From the NCBI RefSeq assembly GCF_002531575.1, contig NZ_NWTI01000016.1, forward strand, positions 62,001 to 126,000: 64,000 bases of DNA. Reading direction: 5' to 3'. Positions 11,651 through 20,277 of the stretch are shown in pieces. A program made the position numbers and the translations under genes. The notes beneath the pieces are model-generated. The model saw only the letters and a list, made by a program, of their open reading frames with translations. It was not told the DNA's origin and searched no databases. Numbering within the stretch: the first letter of the stretch is position 1; the number at the start of each line of letters is the position of its first letter. The stretch is from Bradyrhizobium sp. Y36. Lineage in GTDB: Bacteria > Pseudomonadota > Alphaproteobacteria > Rhizobiales > Xanthobacteraceae.

Positions 11651-12414
11651 CGAAGACGACCTATTCGAGCCTCGCGGATCGCGTGGTGCTGATCACCGGC
11701 GGTGCCAGCGGCATCGGTGCCGCCTTCGTGCGTGCCTTCGCCGCCCAGCGCGCCCGCGTCGCGTTCCTCGATATCGACCAGGCGGCCGGCGCCGCGCTGG
11801 CCGCGGAAGTCGCAGCCGCATCCAACACGGCGCCGCTGTTCGTGCCCTGCGATCTCCTGGATATCGATACCTTGCGGACCGCCATCACGGACGTGCAGCG
11901 AAAGCTCGGCGACGCCGCGGTGCTCGTCAACAACGCCGCCAACGACCAGCGGCAGGTGCTGGCCGAGGTGACGCCCGCCGAGTTCGACTGGATGACCGGC
12001 GTCAATTTCAAGCACGTCTTCTTTGCCGCGCAGGCGGTGGTGCCGCAGATGCGGGCGCGCGGCGGCGGCTCGATCATCAACATGTCCTCGATCGCCTGGA
12101 TGCGCGGCGCGCCGGCGCTGCCGGTCTATGCCGCGGCGAAGGCGGCCGTCGTCGGCTTCACCAACTCGCTGGCGCGATCGGTCGGCCCCGATCGCATCCG
12201 CGTCAACGCGATTGCGCCGGGCATGGTCGTCACCGAGCGGCAGCGCCGGCTGTGGTATCCGGACGAGAAGGTCATCACCGAGATGCGCGCGCGCCAGGCC
12301 GTCCCCGATGCGGTGACGCCCGAGGACATCGCCAACATGGCACTGTTCCTCGCCTCCGACGACAGCCAGCGCATCACCAGCCAGTGTTTTCGGGTGGATG
12401 CCGGGATGGCGTAG
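11647..12414 (+). CDS. SDR dehydrogenase, xylose/aldose 1-dehydrogenase-like
   Basis: A 255-residue short-chain dehydrogenase. The cofactor motif GGASGIG is at 18-24, NNA is present, and the catalytic residues are Ser148, Tyr161 and Lys165 (Y-AAA-K). Several stretches (YSSLADRVVLITGG, VNNAANDQRQVLAEVT, RVNAIAPGMVVTERQ) resemble Caulobacter xylose dehydrogenase, which oxidises D-xylose to the lactone with NAD. It is the last gene of the sugar ABC operon, overlapping the ATPase gene by 4 bp. I infer it oxidises the imported sugar; xylose, arabinose and galactose are all possible. Confidence 0.85.
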   Translation: MTKTTYSSLADRVVLITGGASGIGAAFVRAFAAQRARVAFLDIDQAAGAALAAEVAAASNTAPLFVPCDLLDIDTLRTAITDVQRKLGDAAVLVNNAANDQRQVLAEVTPAEFDWMTGVNFKHVFFAAQAVVPQMRARGGGSIINMSSIAWMRGAPALPVYAAAKAAVVGFTNSLARSVGPDRIRVNAIAPGMVVTERQRRLWYPDEKVITEMRARQAVPDAVTPEDIANMALFLASDDSQRITSQCFRVDAGMA

Positions 12415-12446
12415 GAATGATCCGGGCACACCATCGCAACGTTCAC

Positions 12447-12543
12447 GGTGTCGTAGGGTGGACAAAGCGAAGCGTGCCCACGGCTTTCTCATCGCGACGA
12501 ACGTGGGCACGGCGCTACGCGCCTTTGCCCACCCTACGGCACC
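12447..12543. repeat. Palindromic intergenic repeat (Bradyrhizobium type)
   Basis: Two inverted arms, 12452-12481 and 12502-12538, both contain CGTAGGGTGG(G/A)CAAAG and CGTGCCCACG. The right arm carries an extra few bases (GGCGCGTAGCGC on its reverse strand), and the centre is about 20 bp. It fills the gap between the SDR and lpxB, whose 3' ends face each other. I recognise the CGTAGGGTGGGCAAAG motif as a dispersed element in Bradyrhizobium genomes. A folded transcript would make a long hairpin that could end both convergent operons. Confidence 0.7.
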
Positions 12544-12549
12544 GTCGTC

Positions 12550-13725
12550 TTATCGGCGTCCCTGGCGCATCGTCGCGAGCACGATGTCGGCTGCGAGCAC
12601 GCTCGGTGACTTGTTGCCGGTCGACATGATCTGATCGAGCCGGGCGAAGGCCTCGACCTGCCGCCGCCGCAGCGGAGAATCCGTCAACACATCGCGAAGC
12701 GCGGGCGCCAGCTTGTCCGGCGTGCAGTCCTCCTGCAGGAACTCCGGAATGACGTCCTTGCCGATCACGAGATTGGCGAGGATCACCGAGGAGACGCGGA
12801 TCGCGCGGCGCAGGATGAAGGCTTCGATCGCGCCGACGCGATAGGCCGTCACCATCGGAATGCCCGACAGCGCGAGCTCCAGCGTCACCGTGCCGGACTT
12901 GGCCAACGCCGCGCGTGCTATGCGGAAGGCGGCCCGTTTTTCGTTCTCGCCGATCACGATCTGCGGCTTGAGCGGCCAGTTCGCGATGCCTTCGCGGATG
13001 GCGGCTTCGAGATGCGGCATGGTCGGCAGCATCAATTCGAAGGCGCGGCCTTCCGCCTGCAGGCGGGCGAGCGTCGCGCCGAACACGTCGAGATGGTGCC
13101 GCACCTCGCTGCGGCGGCTGCCGGGCAGCACCAGCAGCACCGGCGGCTCACTATCACGGCGCGCCTGCTCCTCAGCGTTCGGCCGCAGCGAGGACAATTG
13201 TTCGACCAGGGGATGGCCGACATAGCTGCAGGGCGGCCCGCCGAGCTTGCGGTATTCCTCGGGCTCGAACGGCAACAGGCCGAGCACATGGTCGACATAG
13301 CCGAGCATGGTCCGCGCCCGGCCCGGCCGCCACGCCCAGAGCTGCGGCGAGACGTAATCGACCACCGGGATCGCGGAATTCCTTGCGCGCACGCGGCGGG
13401 CGACGCGATGGGTGAAATCCGGGCTGTCGATGATGACGAGCGCATCGGGCGCCGCCTCCAGCACCGCGTCCGCGGTGTTGCGGATCAACCCCAGTATCTT
13501 CGGCAATTGCTGCACCACCGCGGCGAAGCCGACGATCGACAGTTCCTCGATCGGAAACAATGATTCGAGTCCTTCGCGCGCCATGGTGCGGCCGCCGACG
13601 CCGACGAACTCGACGCCGTCGCCGAGCCGCTGGCGCAGCACCTTCATCAAGGCGCTGCCGAGCCGGTCGCCGGATTCCTCCGTGGCGATCAGGAAGATCT
13701 TGCGCTGGGGATCGCGCGGCTGCAT
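12550..13725 (-). CDS. lpxB: Lipid-A-disaccharide synthase
   Basis: A 391-residue glycosyltransferase (GT19) that joins lipid X to UDP-2,3-diacylglucosamine. The N-terminus IFLIATEESGDRLGSALM carries the LpxB SGD motif; YVSPQLWAWRPGRA and LPGSRRSEV are family hallmarks, as is SGTVTLELAL near residue 290. I used the ATG at 13725 over the GTG one codon upstream; the lpxI stop overlaps this ATG by one base, indicating coupling. It is the last gene of the minus-strand lipid A block. Confidence 0.95.
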   Translation of the reverse strand: MQPRDPQRKIFLIATEESGDRLGSALMKVLRQRLGDGVEFVGVGGRTMAREGLESLFPIEELSIVGFAAVVQQLPKILGLIRNTADAVLEAAPDALVIIDSPDFTHRVARRVRARNSAIPVVDYVSPQLWAWRPGRARTMLGYVDHVLGLLPFEPEEYRKLGGPPCSYVGHPLVEQLSSLRPNAEEQARRDSEPPVLLVLPGSRRSEVRHHLDVFGATLARLQAEGRAFELMLPTMPHLEAAIREGIANWPLKPQIVIGENEKRAAFRIARAALAKSGTVTLELALSGIPMVTAYRVGAIEAFILRRAIRVSSVILANLVIGKDVIPEFLQEDCTPDKLAPALRDVLTDSPLRRRQVEAFARLDQIMSTGNKSPSVLAADIVLATMRQGRR

Positions 13726-14582
13726 CACGCCGGCAGGCCGATGATGAAGAGATATTTCGCGTCGGCAAGCGCGATCATCGCCTGCGGCTCGGCGGCGATG
13801 GTGTTGCCGGCGATGACGGCAATGCCCGCAAGGCCGGCGGCCGCGACGCCCTCGATGGTGCGCGGGCCGATCGTCGGCAGATCGAAGCGCAGATCCTGGC
13901 CGCTCTTCGGCGCCTTCACCAGCACGCCGCGGCCGGCAGCCGCGCGAATGCGGCCCTCCTCGCGCAGCCGCGCGACACGCGCGAGCAGCGCGTCGGTGCC
14001 CTCGATGTCCTCGACCGCCACCACATGGCCGTCGATCACCACCGCGGCCTGGCCGATGTCGAACGGGCCGAGCGCCGTCAGCACGGCACGCCCGCGCGCG
14101 ATGTCGGCCTTGGCATTGTCATTCGGCCACGCACGGCTGATGCTGCCCTCGGGCATCAGGAGATCAGGCGCGACGTCCTTGATGCCGACCATGCGAAAGC
14201 CGCCCTGCTCGAGGATGCGGCCGACACCGGAGAGCAGATGATCGTCGCCGCCGCGGAAGGCGCGAATGACGTTGCCGAGCAAGCGCAGCGTGGTGACGTC
14301 GAAACGGATCTCGGACAGCGAGGGCCGTACCAAGGTGCCGATGAAGATCAGGTCGCGGCAGCCCTCCTCGCGAAACAGCCGCATCGCGCGACCGAGCTGG
14401 CCGACCGAGATCCAGCGGTGACGGAATTGCTCCAGCCGCGCCGGATCGCAGGCCCCCCGAAGGGGAAACAGCACCGGCGTGATGCCGCGGGCGGCGAGCG
14501 AGTCGGCGACCGCGAACGGCATCGCGCCGCCGCCGGCGACGATACCGACCGGCGATGGGATCTCCGAAGCCGCCGATGTCAT
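13725..14582 (-). CDS. lpxI: UDP-2,3-diacylglucosamine diphosphatase LpxI (DUF1009)
   Basis: A 285-residue enzyme of the LpxI family, which replaces LpxH in alphaproteobacteria and hydrolyses UDP-2,3-diacylglucosamine to lipid X. Seen: an N-terminal GIVAGGGAMPFAVADSLAARG nucleotide-binding stretch, GTLVRPSLSEIRFD, and the C-terminal catalytic domain with VIDGHVVAVEDIEGTD and DLPTIGPRTIE. The start used is the ATG at 14582; one at 14594 is also possible. It lies between lpxA and lpxB, matching the pathway order. Confidence 0.93.
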   Translation of the reverse strand: MTSAASEIPSPVGIVAGGGAMPFAVADSLAARGITPVLFPLRGACDPARLEQFRHRWISVGQLGRAMRLFREEGCRDLIFIGTLVRPSLSEIRFDVTTLRLLGNVIRAFRGGDDHLLSGVGRILEQGGFRMVGIKDVAPDLLMPEGSISRAWPNDNAKADIARGRAVLTALGPFDIGQAAVVIDGHVVAVEDIEGTDALLARVARLREEGRIRAAAGRGVLVKAPKSGQDLRFDLPTIGPRTIEGVAAAGLAGIAVIAGNTIAAEPQAMIALADAKYLFIIGLPA

Positions 14583-14601
14583 GCCCGCGGCCATCTCGAA
14601 A

Positions 14602-15393
14602 TCACTTCGCGATCGCGGGTAGGCAGAGCGGGCGCTTGCCCTTGCCGATGAAGTCGAGAATCTCGGCGATCGCCGGATCTTCGCCCGCGAGCGGCCGGGA
14701 TGCCTCCAGCCGCTCGGCGAAGGTGCCGGGGCCATGGAAGAGCTTTTGGTAGAACCCACGCACGGTCGCCAGCCGCTGCTTGGTGAATTTGCGCCGCTTC
14801 ATGCCGATCAGGTTGAGGCTTTCCAGCACGGCGTACTGGCCGTTCACGAGCCCGTACGGAATCACGTCGTCACGCACGCCGCAGACGCCGCCGACCATCA
14901 CATAAGGGCCGATGCGGGTGAACTGATGCACCGCGGACAGCCCGCCGATATAGACGGCATCGCCGATCTCGCAATGGCCGCCGAGGGTCGCCGAGGTCGC
15001 GAAGATCACGTTGTCGCCGACCATGCAATCATGGCCGACATGGCTGTTGTTCATGAAGTAGCCGCCGCTGCCGACGCGCGTCTTCCCACCGCCCTTGACG
15101 GTACCGACGTTCATCGTCGCGCCTTCACGAATGGTGCAGCCGGAACCGATCTCGAGCGTGGTCGGCTCGCCCTTGTAGCTGAGATCCTGCGGCGCGCCGC
15201 CGAGCACTGCGAATGGCGAGATCACGCAGCCGTCGCCGACCGAGGTATGGCCGATGACCGTCACCTGCCCGATCAGCCTGCAGTTCGCACCGATCACGAC
15301 GTTCGGGCCGATGATGCAAAAGGGGCCGATCTCGGTGCCCTCGCCGATCACGGCGCCGTCCGCGATCCGTGCGGTAGGATCAATCTTGCTCAT
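14602..15393 (-). CDS. lpxA: UDP-N-acetylglucosamine acyltransferase
   Basis: A 263-residue left-handed beta-helix acyltransferase, first enzyme of lipid A synthesis. Hexapeptide repeats begin at once (IDPTARIADGAVIGEGTEIG), and the catalytic-region motif HVGHDCMVGDN is present, followed by the helical C-terminal domain (LIGMKRRKFTKQRL). The start is the ATG at 15393; the TTG one codon upstream is less likely. Unlike the usual order, lpxA is not directly behind fabZ: 517 bp holding an oppositely oriented gene separate them, so lpxA likely has its own promoter in 15394-15568. Confidence 0.96.
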   Translation of the reverse strand: MSKIDPTARIADGAVIGEGTEIGPFCIIGPNVVIGANCRLIGQVTVIGHTSVGDGCVISPFAVLGGAPQDLSYKGEPTTLEIGSGCTIREGATMNVGTVKGGGKTRVGSGGYFMNNSHVGHDCMVGDNVIFATSATLGGHCEIGDAVYIGGLSAVHQFTRIGPYVMVGGVCGVRDDVIPYGLVNGQYAVLESLNLIGMKRRKFTKQRLATVRGFYQKLFHGPGTFAERLEASRPLAGEDPAIAEILDFIGKGKRPLCLPAIAK

Positions 15394-15568
15394 CAAGCAA
15401 TCTTACTCGTTAGGAAGCTCTGATTATGTATTGAAGTCGCTCGGTTTTCGGGTGGTTAGCGCGACTTTGCCCGATCTGTCCAGTGACGTATCATCTCGCC
15501 GTGTTTCAAGTATCGGATGAGGCGGCCGTCCCGGCCCCTCAGCAAGTTCATGTGGAGCTTCAGCACAA

Positions 15569-15892
15569 TTGGTCAGGGCCCTGGCACTTCTGCTCGCACA
15601 TCTTGCGACCGCGCCGATCGTGTCCGAGACGGTCGAGACCGGTGATCGCGGCGCCATCGACCTCGCGACATTCGAATGCCGCGACATCAATCGCAGCACG
15701 GTGCTTCAGCGTGTCTGCTACGACCGCGCGCAGCACGATCTCGTGGTCGCGACCAACGGCGGCTATGCACGCTATTGCGGCGTCGCGGCCGAGACGGTCG
15801 ACCGCCTTCTGGGCGCGCCGTCGATGGGCCGGTTCTTCAACCGGCATATCAGGCGCGAGGCTGTCGGCGGCCGCTACGATTGCAGCGCGTGA
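15569..15892 (+). CDS. KTSC-domain small protein
   Basis: A 107-residue protein with an N-terminal hydrophobic stretch (RALALLLAHLATAPIVS) that could be a short signal peptide. The rest fits the KTSC domain: STVLQRVCYDRAQHDLVVA, GGYARYCGV and the terminal SMGRFFNRHIR. The start is a TTG. KTSC domains are small folds of unknown biochemistry, sometimes linked to nucleic-acid-associated proteins. It is the only + strand gene in the envelope block and converges with fabZ, 18 bp apart. Function is not inferred. Confidence 0.7.
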   Translation: MVRALALLLAHLATAPIVSETVETGDRGAIDLATFECRDINRSTVLQRVCYDRAQHDLVVATNGGYARYCGVAAETVDRLLGAPSMGRFFNRHIRREAVGGRYDCSA

Positions 15893-15910
15893 GCCTGGTC
15901 GGCGGACGCT

Positions 15911-16372
15911 TCAATCCGTCAGCATGGCTCCGACGTCGGCTTCCGCGACCACCTGCCCGTTGACCTTGGCGTCGCCGTGAAACCACCACATCGCCTTGCG
16001 GCGGCCGAGCGAGCGCATGTGATACTCGATGGTATCACCTGGAAGCACCGGCTTGCGGAACTTGCACTTGTCGATGGTGAGGAAATACACCGCCCGCGGC
16101 TTCTCGGTACCTTCGACCGACTTGATGCCGATCACGCCCGCCGTCTGCGCCATCGCCTCGATCATCATAACGCCGGGATAGACCGGACGCTCCGGGAAAT
16201 GTCCCTGGAAGGCCGGCTCGTTGAAGGTGACGTTCTTGATACCGATGCCGCTGTAGTCGGCGCGGATGTTGATCACGCGATCGATCAGCAACATGGGAAA
16301 GCGGTGCGGCAGCGTCTGGAGGATGGCGTTGATATCCACCAGCTCGAACTTAACAGGTGATTCCGACGTCAT
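15911..16372 (-). CDS. fabZ: (3R)-hydroxyacyl-ACP dehydratase
   Basis: A 153-residue hot-dog-fold dehydratase of fatty-acid elongation. The catalytic His23 is in LPHRFPMLLIDRV and Glu72 in YPGVMMIEAMAQ; HFPERPVYPG is the family signature. Its ATG overlaps the lpxD stop by 4 bp, so the two are coupled, linking beta-hydroxyacyl-ACP supply to lipid A acylation. The frame stays open far upstream but that part is the alternative frame of lpxD. Confidence 0.97.
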   Translation of the reverse strand: MTSESPVKFELVDINAILQTLPHRFPMLLIDRVINIRADYSGIGIKNVTFNEPAFQGHFPERPVYPGVMMIEAMAQTAGVIGIKSVEGTEKPRAVYFLTIDKCKFRKPVLPGDTIEYHMRSLGRRKAMWWFHGDAKVNGQVVAEADVGAMLTD

Positions 16373-17436
16373 TCCCGTCCCTCGTCCTTCGTGTCGGCCC
16401 TGCTGTCGCGTACCAGGCGCTCCACCGCGATAATTTCCTTGAACCACTGCTTGGTCGGCTTGGCAAAGAAGCCACCCCAGCGCCCACCAGGCGGGATGTC
16501 GTCCTTGACCCCGCTCATCGCGGTGACCTGGGCGCCGTCGCCGATCTTGAGGTGGTTGTTGATGCCGACCTTCGCTCCCAGCGCCACGTTGTCGCCGATC
16601 GTCAGGCTGCCCGCGAGGCCGATCTGGGCCGCCAGCAGACAGTTCCGGCCGATCGTCACATTGTGGCCGATCTGGACCTGATTGTCGATTTTGGTGCCCT
16701 CCCCGATCACGGTGTCGCGCAGGGACCCGCGGTCGATGGTGGTTCCGGCGCCGACTTCCACATTGTTCTGGATCAGCACGCGGCCGGTCTGGGGCACCTT
16801 CAGATGGCCCTCGGGGCCGAAGAAGATGAAGCCGTAGCCGTCCTGCCCGATCGAGCAGCCGGGATGGATCAGCACGTTGTTGCCGATCAGGGCGCACTGG
16901 ATGGCGCTGCGGGCGCCGACATTGCAGTCCCGGCCGATCTTGACGCCGGGGCCGATGACGGCGCCGGCGCCGATCACGGTGCCGCTGCCGATCTCGACGT
17001 CCGGGCCGATGACCGTCAGCGGCTCCACGATGACGTCGTCCTCGAGTCTGGCCGAGGGATCGATGATGGCCGACGGCGCAATGCCCTCGATGCCGAACCA
17101 GGATTGCGGACGCAGCGCATCGCCGTGCCATTCCCGGGCGATCCCGACAAAGGCGCGGAACGGCTGGGCCACCCGCAGCACGGCCACATGGGCGGGCACC
17201 TGGGCCTCGAAGCGCGGGCTCACCAGGCATGCCCCGGCCCGGGTCGCCTTGAGCTCGTCGGCATATTTGAGATTGTCGAAAAACGCCAAATGCATCGGGC
17301 CGGCTTCGTCGAGCGAAGCAAGGCCCGTGATGACGTGATCGCCCCTTGCGGGGTCGACCAGCTGCGCCTTGGTCTGCGCGGCAATCTCGGCCAGCGTCGA
17401 AGCCGGCGGCTTTTTGAAGAAGGTCGGCTGCGCCAT
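16369..17436 (-). CDS. lpxD: UDP-3-O-acylglucosamine N-acyltransferase
   Basis: A 355-residue trimeric acyltransferase. The N-terminal uridine-binding domain runs to about residue 110 (FFKKPPASTLAEIAAQT...), then hexapeptide repeats (VEPLTVIGPDVEIG, GAGAVIGPGVKIGRD) form the beta-helix. The catalytic His lies in the VQIGHNVTIGRN segment, and NNHLKIGDGAQVTAMSGV follows. It adds the second hydroxyacyl chain in lipid A synthesis. It overlaps fabZ by 4 bp and is 128 bp downstream of bamA, without the skp/ompH gene commonly found in this position elsewhere. Confidence 0.96.
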   Translation of the reverse strand: MAQPTFFKKPPASTLAEIAAQTKAQLVDPARGDHVITGLASLDEAGPMHLAFFDNLKYADELKATRAGACLVSPRFEAQVPAHVAVLRVAQPFRAFVGIAREWHGDALRPQSWFGIEGIAPSAIIDPSARLEDDVIVEPLTVIGPDVEIGSGTVIGAGAVIGPGVKIGRDCNVGARSAIQCALIGNNVLIHPGCSIGQDGYGFIFFGPEGHLKVPQTGRVLIQNNVEVGAGTTIDRGSLRDTVIGEGTKIDNQVQIGHNVTIGRNCLLAAQIGLAGSLTIGDNVALGAKVGINNHLKIGDGAQVTAMSGVKDDIPPGGRWGGFFAKPTKQWFKEIIAVERLVRDSRADTKDEGRE

Positions 17437-17564
17437 TCCACCCCGTCGCGGTCCGGCTTCGGCATGAAGCGGTCAGGCCGCATCATGCCTAATCTCATGG
17501 ATTGAGCACGATCTTTTTGAAGACCGGCCCCAGTCGGGGGCCGGCTCATGCCCAGCTGATCGAA

Positions 17565-20090
17565 TTAGAACGTGGTACCGCCGCCGAACCGGAATTCCTG
17601 CGTACGGTCGTACTTGCCCTTGCTGAGCGGCACGGCGTAGTCGAAGCGCAGCGGACCGAACGGGGACTGCCAGATCAGGCCGACACCAACCGACGAGCGG
17701 ATGACCTTGCTGTCGTCATAGACGAGGCCGGTACAGGTTCCCGCGCTCACCGGATTGACGGTCGACGGGGTGCAGCCCGGGAGATTGACCTCGCCGGTCG
17801 TCGCCCAGCTCGTCGGTCCCTTGTAGTCATAGAGACCGCCGGCATCGGCATAGACCGCGCCCTTCAAGCCCACTTCCTTCGGCAGGAACCAGAACGGCAT
17901 CTGCAATTCCAGCGAAGCGCCCCAGTACTTGGTGCCGCCCAGCGCATCCCGCGAACCGAACGGATTCAAGTCGCGCGGGCCGATGCCGTTCGGGGCAAAG
18001 CCGCGGACGAGGTTCGGACCCATCTGGAAGTGGTCGAGCATGCGCAGATCGCTTCCGATCTTGTTCAGCATGCCGCTCTGCACGCGGATGAGGCCGACGA
18101 TATCGGACACCAGCGGCGTGTAGTACTTCGCATCGACGACGGATTTCAGGTAGGACACGTCGCCGCCGACGCCGGCGAAATCCTGACGGAAATCGACAAG
18201 CAGACCGTCGGTCGGGTTCTTGTTGTTGTCCAGCGTGTTGTAGGTCAGCGTGTAGCCGAGTGCCGAAGTCAGCGTCTTGCCGTTCGCCAGTTCCTTGCGG
18301 ACGGGCAGCGAAGCTTCGCCGTCGCTGTAGCAGCCGAGGCCGTTGGTCGAGCTGAGATCCGGAACACCGCCGTTGGCATTGACGAAGGCCGGGCTCGGGT
18401 TGAACGCCGAACCGGCGATGTTGTTACAGTTCGCCAGATAGTACGGCAGCGTGATTTCCTGCTGGTAGACCGAGTAGCGCAGCTGCAGCGACAGATCTTC
18501 ACGCAGGGAGAAGCCGAGGCGCGGCGAGAAGCCGAGCGTCTTGGTGCCGTAGGAGATGTAGCTGTTGGACAGCTGCTGGCGTTGATAGAGGTCGAGGCCG
18601 AGCGCGACGCGGTAGTCGAGCAGATAGGGCTCGACGAACGACAGCGAGTAGCCGCGGGCGTACTGGCCATAAGTCACCGACGCCTTGGCGAACAGGCCCC
18701 GGCCGAGCAGGTTGCGCTCGGAGACCGAGACTTCGGCCAGCGCGCCGTCCGTGGTGGAGTAACCGCCCGAGATCGAGAAGTCGCCGGTCGATTTCTCTTC
18801 CATGTCGACGACCAGGATCACGCGATCGCTCGAGGAGCCCGGCTCCGTCGTGATCTTCACGCTCTTGAAGTAGTCGAGGTTCTTCAGGCGCCGCTCGGCG
18901 CGGTCGACCAGGGCGCGGTTGTAGGCATCGCCCTCGGAGATGTCGAACTCGCGGCGGATCACGTAGTCACGCGTACGCGTGTTGCCGCGCAGGTTGATGC
19001 GCTCGATATAGGTGCGCGGGCCTTCGTCGATGTTGAACACGACGGAGACGGTGTGCGCCTCGAAATTACGGTCGCCGCCCGGCCGGACCACGGCGAAGGC
19101 ATAGCCGCGGCGCGAGGCCTCGATCTGCATCTCCTCGACCGACTTCTCGACCGACTCGACGTTGTAGAGCGAGCCGACATAGACGCGCGAATAGGCGCGC
19201 AACGACGAGGGGTCGAAGTTCGGGATGCTGGAGCGGAAGTCGATCGCGCCGACGCGGTACTGCGATCCTTCCTCGATCTTGAAGGTGACGTTGAAGCCCT
19301 TCTTCTCCGGATCGTATTCGGTGAGCGCGGCCACCACCTGCACGTCGGCGAAACCGTTCTTGAGATAGAAGCGGCGGATCAGGTCGCGGTCGGCTTCGAC
19401 GCGGTCGGGATCGTAGATGTCACCGCTGGCAAGGAAGCTCAGCAGATTCGATTCGCGCGTCTTGATGACATCGCGCAGGCGGTAGGACGAGAACGCGTTG
19501 TTGCCGACGAACTCGATCGACTTGACGCCGGTCTTGGCGCCCTCCTCGATCGTGAAGATCAGGTCGACGCGGTTGTTCGGCTGCTCGATGACCTCGGGCG
19601 TGACGCGCACGTCGTAGCGGCCGGACCGACGATAGATTTCGGCGATTCGCAGCGTGTCGGACTGCACCATGGCGCGCGAGAAGGTGCCGCGGGCCTTGGA
19701 CTGGACTTCAGTGGTGAGCTGCTCGTCCTTGATCTTCTTGTTGCCCTCGAAGGCAATGCGGCCGATCACCGGGTTTTCCACCACGGAGACGACGATCTGG
19801 CCGCCGGAACCGCGGTTGATTCTGACGTCCTGGAACAGGCCGGTTTCGATCAGCGCCTTGAGGCCGTCATCGATGGCGGCCTGATCGAGGCGGCCGCCCG
19901 GGCCCGGCTTGAAATAGGATCGGATCGTCTCCACCTCGACCCGGCGATTCCCTTCGACGGAAATCGACTGAACGGTCTGAGCGAACGCAGACGAAGACAC
20001 GAAAACAGCCCCGACCGGGGCAATTACCGGCGCGCCGAACATGATCAGGGTTGCGAGCAAGCCCCCCCGGAGTCGCAGTCCAAACTTCAT
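17565..20090 (-). CDS. bamA: Outer-membrane protein assembly factor BamA
   Basis: An 841-residue Omp85 protein that inserts beta-barrels into the outer membrane. The start MKFGLRLRGG gives a signal peptide with a SSAFA cleavage site, followed by POTRA domains (VQSISVEGNRRVEVETIR begins the first; five span to about residue 400). The C-terminal half is the 16-stranded barrel with the FGPLRFDYAVPLSKGKYD lid and strand region; the protein ends in F, the usual C-terminal signature. It sits between rseP and lpxD. The in-frame ATG at 20132 is further from any Shine-Dalgarno. Confidence 0.96.
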   Translation of the reverse strand: MKFGLRLRGGLLATLIMFGAPVIAPVGAVFVSSSAFAQTVQSISVEGNRRVEVETIRSYFKPGPGGRLDQAAIDDGLKALIETGLFQDVRINRGSGGQIVVSVVENPVIGRIAFEGNKKIKDEQLTTEVQSKARGTFSRAMVQSDTLRIAEIYRRSGRYDVRVTPEVIEQPNNRVDLIFTIEEGAKTGVKSIEFVGNNAFSSYRLRDVIKTRESNLLSFLASGDIYDPDRVEADRDLIRRFYLKNGFADVQVVAALTEYDPEKKGFNVTFKIEEGSQYRVGAIDFRSSIPNFDPSSLRAYSRVYVGSLYNVESVEKSVEEMQIEASRRGYAFAVVRPGGDRNFEAHTVSVVFNIDEGPRTYIERINLRGNTRTRDYVIRREFDISEGDAYNRALVDRAERRLKNLDYFKSVKITTEPGSSSDRVILVVDMEEKSTGDFSISGGYSTTDGALAEVSVSERNLLGRGLFAKASVTYGQYARGYSLSFVEPYLLDYRVALGLDLYQRQQLSNSYISYGTKTLGFSPRLGFSLREDLSLQLRYSVYQQEITLPYYLANCNNIAGSAFNPSPAFVNANGGVPDLSSTNGLGCYSDGEASLPVRKELANGKTLTSALGYTLTYNTLDNNKNPTDGLLVDFRQDFAGVGGDVSYLKSVVDAKYYTPLVSDIVGLIRVQSGMLNKIGSDLRMLDHFQMGPNLVRGFAPNGIGPRDLNPFGSRDALGGTKYWGASLELQMPFWFLPKEVGLKGAVYADAGGLYDYKGPTSWATTGEVNLPGCTPSTVNPVSAGTCTGLVYDDSKVIRSSVGVGLIWQSPFGPLRFDYAVPLSKGKYDRTQEFRFGGGTTF

Positions 20091-20230
20091 GCGCAACGCG
20101 CCCTTATCATTCCGTGCCAGACCCAACCCCAAAGCCGGTCCGGAGATTCCCCAAGTTCAGGCCGCTTGTAGCCAATTTCACCGACGCCGCAAACGGCCGA
20201 AAGCGCCGTAATTCCAATTTCATTCCAAGA

Positions 20231-20248
20231 CGTTGCTGATCAGCAACG
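20231..20248. repeat. Perfect 18-bp palindrome in the rseP-bamA gap
   Basis: CGTTGCTGATCAGCAACG is its own reverse complement without a loop. It lies 140 bp upstream of the bamA ATG and 30 bp after the rseP stop. There is no T-tract on either strand, so a dimeric-protein site upstream of bamA is more plausible than a terminator. Confidence 0.4.
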
Positions 20249-20277
20249 CCATAAGGCACGCCACAAAAAAGCCCCTA

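Noticed and set aside
17502..20171. 889-residue open frame on the + strand opposite bamA
   Set aside because: Long antisense frames are expected in GC-rich codon-biased DNA. The bamA frame has signal peptide, POTRA and barrel features; the antisense product is Arg/Asp/Val-rich with no recognisable domain.
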